Shown: one piece after another, positions 43,848 to 52,912 of the stretch | Layout: every line of letters begins with the position of its first letter | Numbering within the stretch: position 1 is the first letter of the stretch | NCBI RefSeq assembly: GCF_000960995.1 | Contig: NZ_CP009434.1 | Span: 1,116,001 to 1,180,000 of the forward strand | Origin: Burkholderia glumae LMG 2196 = ATCC 33617 | Lineage (GTDB): Bacteria > Pseudomonadota > Gammaproteobacteria > Burkholderiales > Burkholderiaceae | Direction of reading: 5' to 3' | Length of the DNA stretch: 64,000 nucleotides | Made by a program: the position numbers and the translations under genes | Notes under the pieces: generated by a model | Databases searched by the model: none | Told to the model about the DNA's origin: nothing | What the model saw: the letters and a program-made list of their open reading frames with translations, nothing else

Positions 43848-44654
43848 TTAGCGCGCCGGCGGTGTAGCCGGGCTGCCCGGCTCCTGCACGCCGAAGCAGC
43901 CGCGGTAGGTCGCGTAGAACGAGCAGTAGAGCGCGGCCGTGACCACCAACGAGACCGGCATCATGACCACCAACGCATAGGGGCCGGCGCCCACCGCGTG
44001 CATCAGCCAGGCCAGCGTGAACGACACGCCGATCGCCACCGCGAACCAGAGCAGCCCGTACAGCGTGAACGCCCAGCGGTTGCGCCAGCAGCTCACGATG
44101 CTGAAGAACAGCGCCTTGGCGGGGGGGATCTCGTGCCAGGCGGTCAGTACCGGCGCGAACCAGAACATCATCGACACCGGCACGTAGAGCAGCGCCGAAA
44201 TCAGCAGCGCGACGAGCGTGTCGACGTTGAAGATCGCGGCCGGATCGAGGCCCTCGACGCCGAGGCCGAACATGATCCGCAGCAGCGTGCCGCCGTCGCC
44301 CATGGCCGAGCAGGCGAACACGATCGCGATCGACACGACGTAGAGGCCGCCGAGCGTAAACAGGCGCTGCATCGTCAGCTTCCCATAGGAGCGGAAGCCG
44401 TCGAGCAGGATTGTCGGCAGCACCGGCCGGCCGGCCAGGGCATCGCGGCAGGCGGCCATGAAGCCGACCGAGATGCCGGGGATGAACAGCAGCGGCAGCG
44501 CCGCGCCGAGCACCGGCACCAGCGACACGATCCTCATCGCCAGCACATAGCTGAAGAACAGCGTGATGAACGCGAGCGGATTGCGGCGGAACAGCCAGAT
44601 GCCCTGGCGGAACCAGACGTAGCCGGTCTTGGCGGGAACTTCGATCAGTTGCAT
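43848..44654 (-). CDS. BPSS1780-family membrane protein
   Basis: 268 residues from ATG 44654, overlapping the thrB stop by 10 bp. The first 20 residues (MQLIEVPAKTGYVWFRQGIWLFRRNP) are the family's conserved start. Six hydrophobic segments follow (LAFITLFFSYVLAMRIVSLVPVLGAALPLLF, LFTLGGLYVVSIAIVFACSA, LVALLISALLYVPVSMMFWF, YGLLWFAVAIGVSFTLAWLM, VVMMPVSLVVTAALYCSFYA). WHEIPPAKALFFSIVSCWRN is the cytoplasmic signature loop. The function is unknown. Co-transcription with homoserine kinase is common in Burkholderia. Confidence 0.85.
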   Translation of the reverse strand: MQLIEVPAKTGYVWFRQGIWLFRRNPLAFITLFFSYVLAMRIVSLVPVLGAALPLLFIPGISVGFMAACRDALAGRPVLPTILLDGFRSYGKLTMQRLFTLGGLYVVSIAIVFACSAMGDGGTLLRIMFGLGVEGLDPAAIFNVDTLVALLISALLYVPVSMMFWFAPVLTAWHEIPPAKALFFSIVSCWRNRWAFTLYGLLWFAVAIGVSFTLAWLMHAVGAGPYALVVMMPVSLVVTAALYCSFYATYRGCFGVQEPGSPATPPAR

Positions 44655-45643
44655 GGGGCGTGTCGCTCGGGGAGGGGCCGCGCATGTGCGATGCGCTCGC
44701 GCAGGATTCGCTCGAAATGGCCCGGGTCGTGCGGCTTGAGCATCTCCGCGGCACGGGGCAGGTGGAAATCATACAGGCGCGACACCCAGAAGCGGTACGC
44801 GCCCGCGCGCAGCATGTCGGGCCAATGGCGGCGCTCGTCGTCGGTGAACGGGCGCACCGTCTGATAGGCGCGCAGCAGCGCGTCGGCGCGTTCGGCGTCG
44901 AGCGCCCCCGTGGCGAGGTCGGAGCACCAGTCGTTGACGGTCACGGCCACGTCGAACAGCCATTTGTCGCAGCCGGCGAAATAGAAATCGAAGAAGCCGC
45001 CAAGGCGCAGTGCCTGGCCGGTATCCGGTGCCGCGCTGGCGAACAGCACGTTGTCGCGGAACAGGTCGCAGTGGCACGGGCCTTCGGGCAGCGCCGCGTA
45101 GTCGGCGGAGGCGAAGAAGCGCTGCTGATGCGCGAGTTCGCCTTCCAGCAGCGCGCGCTGGCCGGCGTCGACGAACGGCGCGATCGCCGGCACGTTCTCG
45201 CGCCACCACGGCAGGCTGCGCAGGTTCGGCTGGCGGTTCGCGTAGTCGCGGCCCGCCAGATGCATGCGCGCGAGCATCTGCCCGACCTCGATGCAGTGGG
45301 CTTCGCCGGGCGCGAGCTCGGCCGAGCCCTCGAGCTTCGTGACGATCGCGGCCGGCTTGCCGTGCAACTCGCCGAACAGCGTGCCGTCGGTGCGCTCGAC
45401 CGGGTCCGGCACCGGCACGCCGTGCCGCGCGAGATGGCGCATCAGTTCCAGATAGAACGGCAGTTGCGTGGAGGTCAGCTTCTCGAACAGGGTAAGAACG
45501 TATTCGCCGCGCGTGGTCGTCAGGAAAAAATTGCTGTTCTCGATACCGGACGGAATGCCGCGAAACGCGACGACTTCGCCGAGATCGTAGTGGCGCATCC
45601 ATTGCGCGAGATCGGAGTCGGAAACTGCGGTGAAGACAGCCAT
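44645..45643 (-). CDS. thrB: homoserine kinase (aminoglycoside phosphotransferase fold)
   Basis: 332 residues from ATG 45643. It phosphorylates L-homoserine in threonine synthesis. This is the type II enzyme with a protein-kinase-like fold: GIPSGIENSNFFLTTTRGEYVLTLFEK is the nucleotide loop and lysine-equivalent strand, GPCHCDLFRDNVLF the catalytic loop (His-x-Asp-x4-Asn), and GGFFDFYFAGCDKWLFDVAVTVNDW the metal-binding Asp motif. It is the usual ThrB of beta-proteobacteria, normally linked to the DUF2782 and polA genes, as partly seen here. Confidence 0.95.
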   Translation of the reverse strand: MAVFTAVSDSDLAQWMRHYDLGEVVAFRGIPSGIENSNFFLTTTRGEYVLTLFEKLTSTQLPFYLELMRHLARHGVPVPDPVERTDGTLFGELHGKPAAIVTKLEGSAELAPGEAHCIEVGQMLARMHLAGRDYANRQPNLRSLPWWRENVPAIAPFVDAGQRALLEGELAHQQRFFASADYAALPEGPCHCDLFRDNVLFASAAPDTGQALRLGGFFDFYFAGCDKWLFDVAVTVNDWCSDLATGALDAERADALLRAYQTVRPFTDDERRHWPDMLRAGAYRFWVSRLYDFHLPRAAEMLKPHDPGHFERILRERIAHARPLPERHAPCN

Positions 45644-45744
45644 GCGGGGTGCGTCGAAACGGGTTGGCAGGCCGGCGGGCGCCGGCGGCTGCGGAGAAGG
45701 CGGGCTCGCCGCCCCGGCGGGCGGGCGCTGCCGGGCGCGGTGGA

Positions 45745-46143
45745 TCAGTAGTGCAAGTTGATCGACGGCACGCGCGTGACAGGCACGTTGCCGTTGTGCG
45801 GATGCGGCGAGATGTCGGGCGTCGAGCTCATCTGGTAGCGGGTGCCGAAGTTCGAGCGCACGTCGATCTCGACTGGCTTGCCGCGATCGCGGAATTCGGT
45901 CACCTCGGTGCCGCTCACGCTCTTCTCGTGGAAGCTCGGCGTGCGCTGGATATCGGCGAAATCGATCTTCGACGTCACTTCCGCCCCGGGCCGGTTGATC
46001 TTGGTGAGATCCGGCAGGCCGGCGGCTTCATCCTGCGCGGCCCGGGCCTTGGCCCCGTCGCTCGGCGGCGGGCCGTCGGCGTGCGCGGGGCCGACGAGGG
46101 CGACGGCCGTCGCGAGCGCGGCGGCGAAAATGAGCGGCTTCAT
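45745..46143 (-). CDS. DUF2782 periplasmic protein
   Basis: 132 residues from ATG 46143 with GGAG upstream. A signal peptide (MKPLIFAAALATAVALVGPAHA, AHA cleavage) precedes a short region with EVTEFRDRGKPVEIDVRSNFGTRYQMSS, the DUF2782 signature. Function unknown. It lies 101 bp upstream of thrB on the same strand and is conserved in this place in beta-proteobacteria. Confidence 0.85.
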   Translation of the reverse strand: MKPLIFAAALATAVALVGPAHADGPPPSDGAKARAAQDEAAGLPDLTKINRPGAEVTSKIDFADIQRTPSFHEKSVSGTEVTEFRDRGKPVEIDVRSNFGTRYQMSSTPDISPHPHNGNVPVTRVPSINLHY

Positions 46144-46279
46144 GGGTTTCTCCAATTTAAGCTCAGGATTCTAGCAAAACCGGGCCGTGTGCCGGGCGTG
46201 CCGTCGCGCTGATGTGGCGGCTCCGCGTCGTCGGAATCGCGGGGTTCCTGTGATAATGTCGCAAGCAACCGAAGAGGCA

Positions 46280-47809
46280 ATGACAATGAACAACGACACC
46301 ACTCGCCAACGTCCGCTCTCGCCTGACAACCCGCCCGTCGAGGCGTTCGACGATCCCGTTGCCGCGGTCGCCCGGCTGTCCTCGATCTACGAAACCCACA
46401 CCGCGTTCCTGCGCGACGCGTTCGCGCGCTACCGGCGCAGCGAGCCGCTCGGCGGCCATGTGCGCGCCTGCTATCCGTTCGTGCGCGTGCGTACCGACGT
46501 CAACACCCACATCGATTCGCGCCGTTCGTATGGCTTCGTTGCCGGACCGGGCGTGTTCGAGACCACCGTCACGCGCCCCGACCTGTTCGCGAACTACTAC
46601 CGCGAGCAACTGCGCCTGCTCGCGCGCAACCATAACGTGAAGATCGAGGTCGGGGTGTCCGAGCAGCCGATTCCGATTCACTTCGCGTTTTCCGAGGGCA
46701 TCCACCTCGAGGGCGATCTCGACCGTGACCGCCTGCTGGCGATGCGTGACGTGTTCGACGTGCCTAACCTCGCGAACCTGGACGACCGGATCGTCAACGG
46801 CACCTACGAGCCGCAGCCGGACGGCCCGTATCCGCTCGCGCTGTTTACCGGCGCGCGCGTCGACTTCTCGCTGCACCGGCTGCGCCACTACACGGCCACG
46901 GCGCCGACGCATTTCCAGAACTACGTGCTGTATACGAACTACCAGTTCTACATCGACGAATTCGTCAAGCTCGGCCGCACCATGATGTCGGCGAGCGACG
47001 ATCCGGCCGTGCGCGACTATCGCAGCCAGTACACCTCGTTCGTCGAGCCGGGCGACGTGATCACTTACAACGCGAATCTCGGCAACGAGCCCGTCGAGGG
47101 ATCGCCGGCCCCGCGACTGCCGCAGATGCCGGCTTATCACCTGAAGCGCGCGGACGGCAGCGGCATCACGATGGTCAACATCGGAGTCGGCCCGTCGAAC
47201 GCGAAGACGATCACCGATCACATTGCCGTGCTGCGCCCGCACGCATGGGTCATGCTCGGCCACTGCGCGGGGCTGCGCAACACGCAGCGGCTCGGCGACT
47301 ACGTGCTGGCGCACGGCTACGTGCGCGAGGACCACGTGCTCGACGACGACCTGCCGCTCTGGGTGCCGATCCCGGCGCTGGCCGAGGTGCAGGTCGCGCT
47401 GGAACGGGCGGTCGCGCAGGTCACGAGGCTGGACGGCAGCGAACTGAAGCGCGTGATGCGCACGGGCACGGTGGCGAGCGTCGACAACCGCAACTGGGAA
47501 CTGCGTGACCACCGCGAGCCGGTGCAGCGGCTCTCGCAAAGCCGAGCGATCGCGCTGGACATGGAGAGCGCGACGATCGCCGCCAACGGGTTCCGCTTCC
47601 GCGTGCCCTACGGCACGCTGCTGTGTGTGTCTGACAAGCCGCTGCACGGCGAACTGAAGCTGCCGGGGATGGCCGACCAGTTCTATCGTGCGCAGGTCGA
47701 CCAGCATTTGCAGATCGGCGTGATGGCGATGGAAATCCTGCGCACCAACGGGCTGGCGAAGCTGCACAGCCGCAAGCTGCGCAGCTTCGCGGAAGTGGCG
47801 TTTCAGTGA
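46280..47809 (+). CDS. amn: AMP nucleosidase
   Basis: 509 residues if started at ATG 46280, which has GAAGAGG 4 bp upstream; ATGs at 46256 and 46286 are alternatives. It splits AMP into adenine and ribose-5-phosphate and helps set adenylate pools. The N-terminal family-specific domain (HVRACYPFVRVRTDVNTHIDSR) is followed by a nucleoside-phosphorylase-like catalytic domain: TMVNIGVGPSNAKTITDHIAVLRPHAWVMLGHCAGLR and AIALDMESATIAANGFRFRVPYGTLLCVSDKPLHGE, with Asp/Glu at the purine and ribose sites. The gene is intact and ends 15 bp before a terminator that touches the prophage attachment site. Confidence 0.95.
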   Translation: MTMNNDTTRQRPLSPDNPPVEAFDDPVAAVARLSSIYETHTAFLRDAFARYRRSEPLGGHVRACYPFVRVRTDVNTHIDSRRSYGFVAGPGVFETTVTRPDLFANYYREQLRLLARNHNVKIEVGVSEQPIPIHFAFSEGIHLEGDLDRDRLLAMRDVFDVPNLANLDDRIVNGTYEPQPDGPYPLALFTGARVDFSLHRLRHYTATAPTHFQNYVLYTNYQFYIDEFVKLGRTMMSASDDPAVRDYRSQYTSFVEPGDVITYNANLGNEPVEGSPAPRLPQMPAYHLKRADGSGITMVNIGVGPSNAKTITDHIAVLRPHAWVMLGHCAGLRNTQRLGDYVLAHGYVREDHVLDDDLPLWVPIPALAEVQVALERAVAQVTRLDGSELKRVMRTGTVASVDNRNWELRDHREPVQRLSQSRAIALDMESATIAANGFRFRVPYGTLLCVSDKPLHGELKLPGMADQFYRAQVDQHLQIGVMAMEILRTNGLAKLHSRKLRSFAEVAFQ

Positions 47810-47823
47810 CAAACCCTTGTGGC

Positions 47824-47856
47824 ATAAGGCTTTCCGGGTGATCCGGGAAGCCTTAT
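47824..47856 (+). terminator. hairpin terminator of amn
   Basis: A 14-bp stem (47824-47837 with 47843-47856, one G-T pair, 5-nt loop) is followed by TGTCTAACTT. The phage attachment core begins at its last base, so integration left the terminator intact. Confidence 0.75.
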
Positions 47857-47867
47857 TGTCTAACTTG
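47856..47867 (+). repeat. putative attL core (TTGTCTAACTTG)
   Basis: Identical to 57756-57767. A partial second copy, TGTCTAACTT, is at 47876-47885 and overlaps the integrase stop codon. Repeats of this kind next to int are usual for attachment sites. Confidence 0.65.
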
Positions 47868-47878
47868 AGCGCCAGTGT

Positions 47879-48708
47879 CTAACTTAGACGGGCCAATGGA
47901 ACGGGTTGGACGCGTTCGACTTCTCGCGATTTCGTGTAGTGCGCCGTCATGCTTTCGGTCGTGTGGCCGGCCAGGGATTGCGCGGCCGCGGCTCCCCGCT
48001 GCCGCTTCAGATCGGTCAGTGCCTTCGCCCGCAGATCGTGGAAGTGCCTGCCGATCAGGTATAGCGGGTTTGGTGTGATTCGCCTTTCTTCGCAGTCTTT
48101 CTCGTAGGCCAATCGTGCGCGCTGGCAGGCGCGCTTCCAGCCTTCCAGCCTGAGTACTCGCCGATATAGGTGAAGCGGCCACCGGCATGCGTGCAAATCA
48201 CTGGCCCGATGGCGGTGATCTTGCCGCCGCGGGCCCGATCCAATGTTTCTCTGAGGTCGGGTGTCATCTCGATCAGCAGGCGCACGCCGCTGCTGTTGAC
48301 GGTCTTGCTCGGGTGAAACGAAATACCCTCGTCGGACACGTCCTGCCAGTTGAGCGCGAGAAGGTCGCCGATACGTTGAGCGGTCTGGTACGCCAGGTCG
48401 ATCAGGCAGAGGATCGAGCGGGCCGACGATGTCTTGTAGCCGGCACTGGCCACGACGGCCGCGCGCACCGCCTCCAGTTCGTCGTCGGTGATGTAGCGAT
48501 CCCGCTTCTTTTCCTTGGCCGCGCCGATCCCGCGCGCGGGATTGCGATCGCAAAGTCCACGCCGAACCGCATGCATGAAGATGAGCGACAGCAACGCCTT
48601 GTGTTTGTTGCTGCTGCTTGGCTTGTCGTGGAAATGCTTGTCGAGGAACCGAGCAACGTCGGCCGGCCTGACGTCATCGAGCCACGGCGACCTGGCCTGG
48701 GCGTGCAT
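47879..48708 (-). pseudogene. tyrosine recombinase (phage integrase), frameshifted and 5'-truncated
   Basis: The first part (48708 downward) encodes WLDDVRPADVARFLDKHFHDKPSSSNKHKALLSLIF (core-binding domain), the start of the catalytic domain (YITDDELEAVRAAV) and LAYQTAQRIGDLLALNWQDV with the first catalytic Arg. An 8-bp tandem duplication (GGCTGGAA twice, 48135-48150) shifts the frame. The remainder continues in another frame as GWKRACQRARLAYEKD, FHDLRAKALTDL (second Arg box) and LAGHTTESMTAHYTKS (His and nucleophile Tyr). About 70-100 N-terminal residues are missing at a junction with the portal gene. It cannot be active. Confidence 0.85.
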
Positions 48709-49741
48709 GCACGCGCTCGCGAACGAGCCGCTCGAGGGCGCCGAGCCGGCGGCTGGTGCGATGACGGCGCCGGCGCCGCGCGCGGAGGTTTTCTCGTTCG
48801 GCGATCCGGTCGAGGTGATGGATCGGCGCGAACTGCTCGAGTACGTTGAATGCGGATGAGGAACTGGTACTAGCCGCCGCTACCCCTCGACGGGCTCGCG
48901 CGCTCGTTCCGAGCCGCGCCGCACCATAGCTCGGCCATCTACGTGAAGCGCAATATCCTGGTGCAGTCGTATGTTGAGCATCCGCTACTGTCGCGTGCGG
49001 ACTTCAGCCGATTCGTGCTGGAGTACCTGGTCTTCGCGAACAGCTACCTCGAACTGCGCACGAACCGGCTCGGCACGCCGATGGCGCTGAAGTGCTCACT
49101 CTCGAAATACACGCAGGTCGGCGTCGAGCCGGATCAGTACTGCTTCGTGACGAACGTGCGTGAGCCGCACGCGTCCCTGAAGGGCTTCGGTCTATCACCT
49201 GTACGAGCCGGACCTGAACCAGGAGATCTACGGGCTGCCGGAATACCTGTCGGCACTCAATTCGACCTGGTTGAACGAGAGCGCCACGCTGTTCCGCCGG
49301 CGCTACTACAAGAACGGCAGTCACGCGGGCTTCATCCTGTACATGACGGACGCGGCCGAGCGGCAGGAGGACGTCGATAATCTGCGCTCGGCGCTGAAGA
49401 ACGCGAAGGGGCCGGGCAACTTCCGGAATCTGTTCATGTACGCGCCGAAGGGGAAGAAGGACGGCATCCAGCTCCTGCCGATCGGCGAGGTTGCGGCAAA
49501 GGACGAGTTCTGGAACATCAAGAAGGTGACGGTCGAGGACCAACTCGCGGCGCACCGCGTGCCGCCGCAGCTCATGGGGATCATTCCATCGAACGCGGGC
49601 GGGTTCGGCGACGTGGAGAAGGCGGCCGGGGTGTTCAACGGGCTGGAGATCGATCCGCTGAAGGCCCGGCTCCGGGAGGTGAACGACTGGCTCGGGGTCG
49701 AGGTCGTTCGGTTCAGGGGCTTCGAGATGGCGAAGGGCTGA
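48704..49741 (+). pseudogene. P2-type phage portal protein (gpQ), frameshifted remnant
   Basis: Three consecutive segments in shifting frames line up with P2 gpQ. The first is APRAEVFSFGDPVEVMDRRELLEYVEC (to 48859, then a stop). The second is PHHSSAIYVKRNILVQSY, SRADFSRFVLEYLVFANSYLE and YTQVGVEPDQYCFVTNVREP (about 48895-49188). The third is YHLYEPDLNQEIYGLPEYLSALNSTWLNESATLFRRRYY to WLGVEVVRFRGFEMAKG (49193-49741). At least two frameshifts break it. The upstream end is joined directly to integrase sequence, showing a deletion of the intervening phage genes. Confidence 0.8.
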
Positions 49742-49743
49742 TG

Positions 49744-50958
49744 TGTAGAAGTCGCGACCCGATCTGACAGTTACCCGTTCCGACGGTGCGTGACTGTCAG
49801 ATCAGATTCAGGTGGCTCACTTTCTCCTTCCACACCTCCTTGCCCGCGATGAGCGTCTGCAAAGGCGTGCGACCACAACACATCTTACCTTGATGCGTTC
49901 GCTCGCCGTTGTAGTACATCAGCCAAGTATCGAGATCGACCTGCAGTTCCGCCAGCGTCAGATAGAGCTTGTGGCGGAACGCGACCTGATAAAACTCCTG
50001 CAGGATGGTTTTATGGAACCGCTCGCAGATGCCATTGGTCTGCGGATGTCGCGCCTTGGTTTTGGTGTGCTCGATGTCGTTCAGCGCCAGGTACAGCTGA
50101 TAATCGTGCGATTCCGGCTTGCCGCAATACTCCGTGCCTCGATCGGTCAGCATGCGGATCACACCCATGCCGTGCTCCTCGAAGAACGGCAACACCCGGT
50201 CATTGAGCAGATCGGCCGCCGTGATCGGCGTCTTGGTCGTGTACAGCTTGGCCATCGCCACTTTGCTGTAGGTGTCGACGAAGGTCTGCTGGTAAATCCG
50301 GCCTACGCCCTTGATCGTGCCCACGTAGAACGTGTCCTGCGAGCCCAGATAGCCGGGATGAGCGGTTTCGATTTCGCCATGAGCCACATCGTCGTCCTGC
50401 TTTCTTTCCAGCGCGGCCACCTGGTCCTCGCTCAGCACGATGCCTTTTTCAGCGACCTGCTTCTCCAGCGCCACGAGCCTCAGCTTGAAGGACGACAACG
50501 CGTGACGCAGCCAGATCGAACGAACGCCGGATGCAGACACGAAAATGCCGCGCCGGCGTAATTCGTTGCTGACCCGAACCTGCCCGTGGGCGGGCTGCTC
50601 GATGGCATAGGCCAGCACGGCGATTTCCGTCGCTTCATCGACTCGATTCTTGGGATTCGGCTTGCGCCGATTGCTGTCGAACAGGGCATCGACGCCGCCC
50701 TCGGCCACGGCGTTCTGATAGCGGTAGAACGTATCGCGCGACAGCCCCATCACCTTGCAGGCTTTCGACACGTTGCCCAGCTCGGCGGCCAGATTCAGCA
50801 GACCGATCTTGTGGCGGATGACATTTTGGTTGAGACTACTCACGGGGTTACTCCTTGGCGCTTGCGCGCTGTTTTGATGAAGATTCGCACCTCTATCAAA
50901 ACGGGTAACCCCGCCTCTTGGCAAGGCCTTACTGTCAGATCAAGTCTGAACTTCTACA
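49744..50958 (-). mobile_element. IS481-family insertion sequence
   Basis: Terminal inverted repeats begin TGTAGAAGT and share GATCTGACAGT about 17 bp in, at both ends. The 7-bp target duplication GCTGATG is present at 49737-49743 and 50959-50965. It inserted at the stop codon of the portal remnant. Intact flanks suggest a recent insertion. Confidence 0.9.
49797..50843 (-). CDS. IS481-family transposase
   Basis: 348 residues from a GTG at 50843, with AAGGAG 7 bp upstream. A helix-turn-helix start (LNLAAELGNVSKACKVMGLSRDTFYRYQNA) precedes the DDE integrase core: GTIKGVGRIYQQTFVDTYSKVAMAKLY with the first Asp, RMLTDRGTEYCG with the second, and PQTNGICERFHKTILQEFY with the Glu. All catalytic residues are present and the frame is open, so it is probably functional. 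It lies wholly inside the IS481 element. Confidence 0.92.
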   Translation of the reverse strand: MSSLNQNVIRHKIGLLNLAAELGNVSKACKVMGLSRDTFYRYQNAVAEGGVDALFDSNRRKPNPKNRVDEATEIAVLAYAIEQPAHGQVRVSNELRRRGIFVSASGVRSIWLRHALSSFKLRLVALEKQVAEKGIVLSEDQVAALERKQDDDVAHGEIETAHPGYLGSQDTFYVGTIKGVGRIYQQTFVDTYSKVAMAKLYTTKTPITAADLLNDRVLPFFEEHGMGVIRMLTDRGTEYCGKPESHDYQLYLALNDIEHTKTKARHPQTNGICERFHKTILQEFYQVAFRHKLYLTLAELQVDLDTWLMYYNGERTHQGKMCCGRTPLQTLIAGKEVWKEKVSHLNLI

Positions 50959-50989
50959 GCTGATGCCCTGGTACGCACCTGGCAAAGCC

Positions 50990-51025
50990 AAGCCGCCGGT
51001 CACTTCTGTCCCGACGGCTTTTTTT
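50990..51025 (+). terminator. phage-derived rho-independent terminator
   Basis: AAGCCGcCGG (50990-50999) pairs with CCGaCGGCTT (51011-51020) with one mismatch, followed by five more T. It follows the portal reading frame once the IS481 element is removed. Confidence 0.75.
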
Positions 51026-51063
51026 CTTCGTGGATTTTGGTGGATGTCGCTTTTCGACCCTTA

Positions 51064-51977
51064 GAGGCCAGTTCAAAAACTCCCGAGAGGGGCTGTTTAC
51101 TTCCTCGGCAAGCTGTTAACCTTGGGCATCAGAACAACGGAAGTCCAAGGATGGAAGCGCCAATCATTGACGACGAACTGTGGATACTGATCGAACCATT
51201 GCTGCCACCTGCGAAGCTTCGAGCGAAGAGCGATCCTGGTCGCCCGCGCGTGTCCGACCGTGCGGCTCTCAACGGCATCCTGTTCGTGTTCAAAACGGGA
51301 ATTCGTTGGAACCACTTGCCGACTCGTCTGGGCTTTGGCTCGGGCGCCACATGCTGGCGGCGATTGAGCGACTGGCAAAAGGCTGGTGTATGGGACCAAC
51401 TGCACGAGTTGCTACTCGACAAGTTGCGTGCGGCCGGCCAAATCGATCTGTCATACGCTGCGGTCGATTCGTCGTCCGTGCGCGCCGTTGGGGCGGGCGA
51501 AAAACTGGCCCGAACCCCACCGATCGCGCGCGACCCGGTTCCAAGCACCACGTCCTCGTAGACGCCAACGGCGTTCCTCTCGTTGCGATCCTGACTGGCG
51601 CGAACACCAACGACGTCACGCAGTTGCTGCCGCTCGTTGATGCGATTCCACCCATTCGCGGCGTTCGTGGCCGACCGCTTCAGAAGCCCGGCGTCGTCTA
51701 CGCCGATCGTGGCTACGATTCCACCCGACATCGTCGCGCGTTGCGCGAACGCGGTATCAAGCCCGTGATCGCCAAGCGCCGGACCGAGCATGGCAGTGGT
51801 CTGGGCAAGTATCGTTGGGTAGTCGAACGTACGCATTCCTGGCTCCACAATTTCCGGCGCCTACGCACTCGCTTCGAGCGACGTGCCTACATTCACGAAG
51901 CATTCCTCAAACTTGGCTGCTCGATCATCTGTTGGAACATCTTCAGACGAGCTGAGCAGGGTTTTTGAACTGGCCTC
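51064..51977 (+). mobile_element. IS5-family (IS427 group) insertion sequence
   Basis: 914 bp. Terminal inverted repeats GAGGCCAGTTCAAAAAC (left) and its complement at the right end are perfect over 17 bp. TTA flanks both ends (51061-51063, 51978-51980), a 3-bp target duplication typical of this group. Confidence 0.9.
51151..51968 (+). CDS. IS5-family transposase made by programmed -1 frameshift
   Basis: The first frame starts at ATG 51151 (MEAPIIDDELWILIEPLLPP) and stops at 51561. The second, in the -1 frame, ends at 51968. Joining them at the A-run in GAAAAAC near 51500 gives a continuous ~270-residue protein: IS402-type N-domain, AVDSSSVRAVGAGEK, then TGPNPTDRARPGSKHHVLVD (first Asp region is in AVDSS), VYADRGYDSTRHRRAL and the Glu-containing WVVERTHSWLHNFRRLRTRFER. 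Two-frame organisation with slippage is normal for the IS427 group, so this is not a pseudogene. Confidence 0.85.
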
Positions 51978-52060
51978 TTAGCGGCCAATCAGTATTCACC
52001 AAAGCGGTCGGTCAATTTTGAGCTAAACGCCCAACACTCACTTGGGAACTTCGCGGAGGA

Positions 52061-52912
52061 TCAAACGGGACGGAATAGCGTGGCGGGAGAGATTTTCGCC
52101 TGTAGCGTAGCGATGATTTGCTCCAATTCGATACGCGCCTCTGCCTGCAGGCCCAAGCAAGCCGCAATGCCTTCTGCGTCAGTACTAAAGCGGCTGGCCA
52201 TTGATAAGCGGAAATTTCCGTCTTCGGCTCGGGCCATGCGGTAGGAGTGAAGGTGCAGCGAGTCCCCGATTGCAGCCGGGTTCTTTACGTGGTCAAACTT
52301 AAACTCTCCGGTCATGTAAGCGAGAAATTTATCTTGCACCACAAGCACGAGCTTGCGATTTACATGCTCGAACGTCTGCACTTTATGGTGCATTTGAACG
52401 AGAATGGTCTTCGCAGTCATCTTCCAGTTCATGCCAAATGGCTTGGTGGATTCTTCATCGTTGTCGTTTCGTGCGACTCCCAACTCCTTAAGCAAGCGCT
52501 GGCGCTCCGGCCAGACGGTTCCCGTGGTGTCGAGTGTTTGCAGTTCAATGCCAACGAAATCGCGAATCTTGCCATCCTTAGTTGACACGAGGACATAATC
52601 TATGCTTCCACCCGGAACACTCACTTCTGAAACAAGATGCAACTCGTTTCCGGGTTCATGACACGTCAATAAGTGCAAACAATCCACGAAGATTTGCCCC
52701 CGCTCGATGAGGCGAGTAGGGCAAATAATGATTGGTTCAAGCGGGCGGCCGTACAAGACAGTACAAGAGCCAATCGAGATTTCCGGATTGGACTTTCGGA
52801 TCTTGTAGCATCGCTTGGCCAAGAATGGGCAACCCTGCTCGGCAATTGTCTTTTGCCACTCAATTCCCGGAGCGTCCACTGCTTTGCCGAATAACTCAAC
52901 AACTTTGCTCAT
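52061..52912 (-). CDS. NotI-family type II restriction endonuclease
   Basis: 283 residues from ATG 52912, which overlaps the methyltransferase stop (ATGA). Four cysteines, Cys28, Cys35, Cys50 and Cys64 (GCPFLAKRC, IGSC, IICP), match the iron-binding Cys4 site of NotI-type enzymes. The PD-(D/E)XK-like core is GSIDYVLVS (Asp105) followed by VGIELQTLD (Glu123, Gln125), the same E-x-Q variant as NotI. NotI relatives usually cut long GC-rich sites; the site here is unknown. Base composition is visibly less GC-rich than the chromosome, indicating transfer. Confidence 0.8.
   Translation of the reverse strand: MSKVVELFGKAVDAPGIEWQKTIAEQGCPFLAKRCYKIRKSNPEISIGSCTVLYGRPLEPIIICPTRLIERGQIFVDCLHLLTCHEPGNELHLVSEVSVPGGSIDYVLVSTKDGKIRDFVGIELQTLDTTGTVWPERQRLLKELGVARNDNDEESTKPFGMNWKMTAKTILVQMHHKVQTFEHVNRKLVLVVQDKFLAYMTGEFKFDHVKNPAAIGDSLHLHSYRMARAEDGNFRLSMASRFSTDAEGIAACLGLQAEARIELEQIIATLQAKISPATLFRPV

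Noticed and set aside
47810..47880. tRNA gene as prophage attachment target
   Set aside because: No cloverleaf or tRNA 3' end is present. The hairpin here is the amn terminator.
51151..51968. IS5 transposase as a frameshifted pseudogene
   Set aside because: Two-frame organisation with slippage at an A-run is normal for the IS427 group, and joining the frames gives a complete protein.
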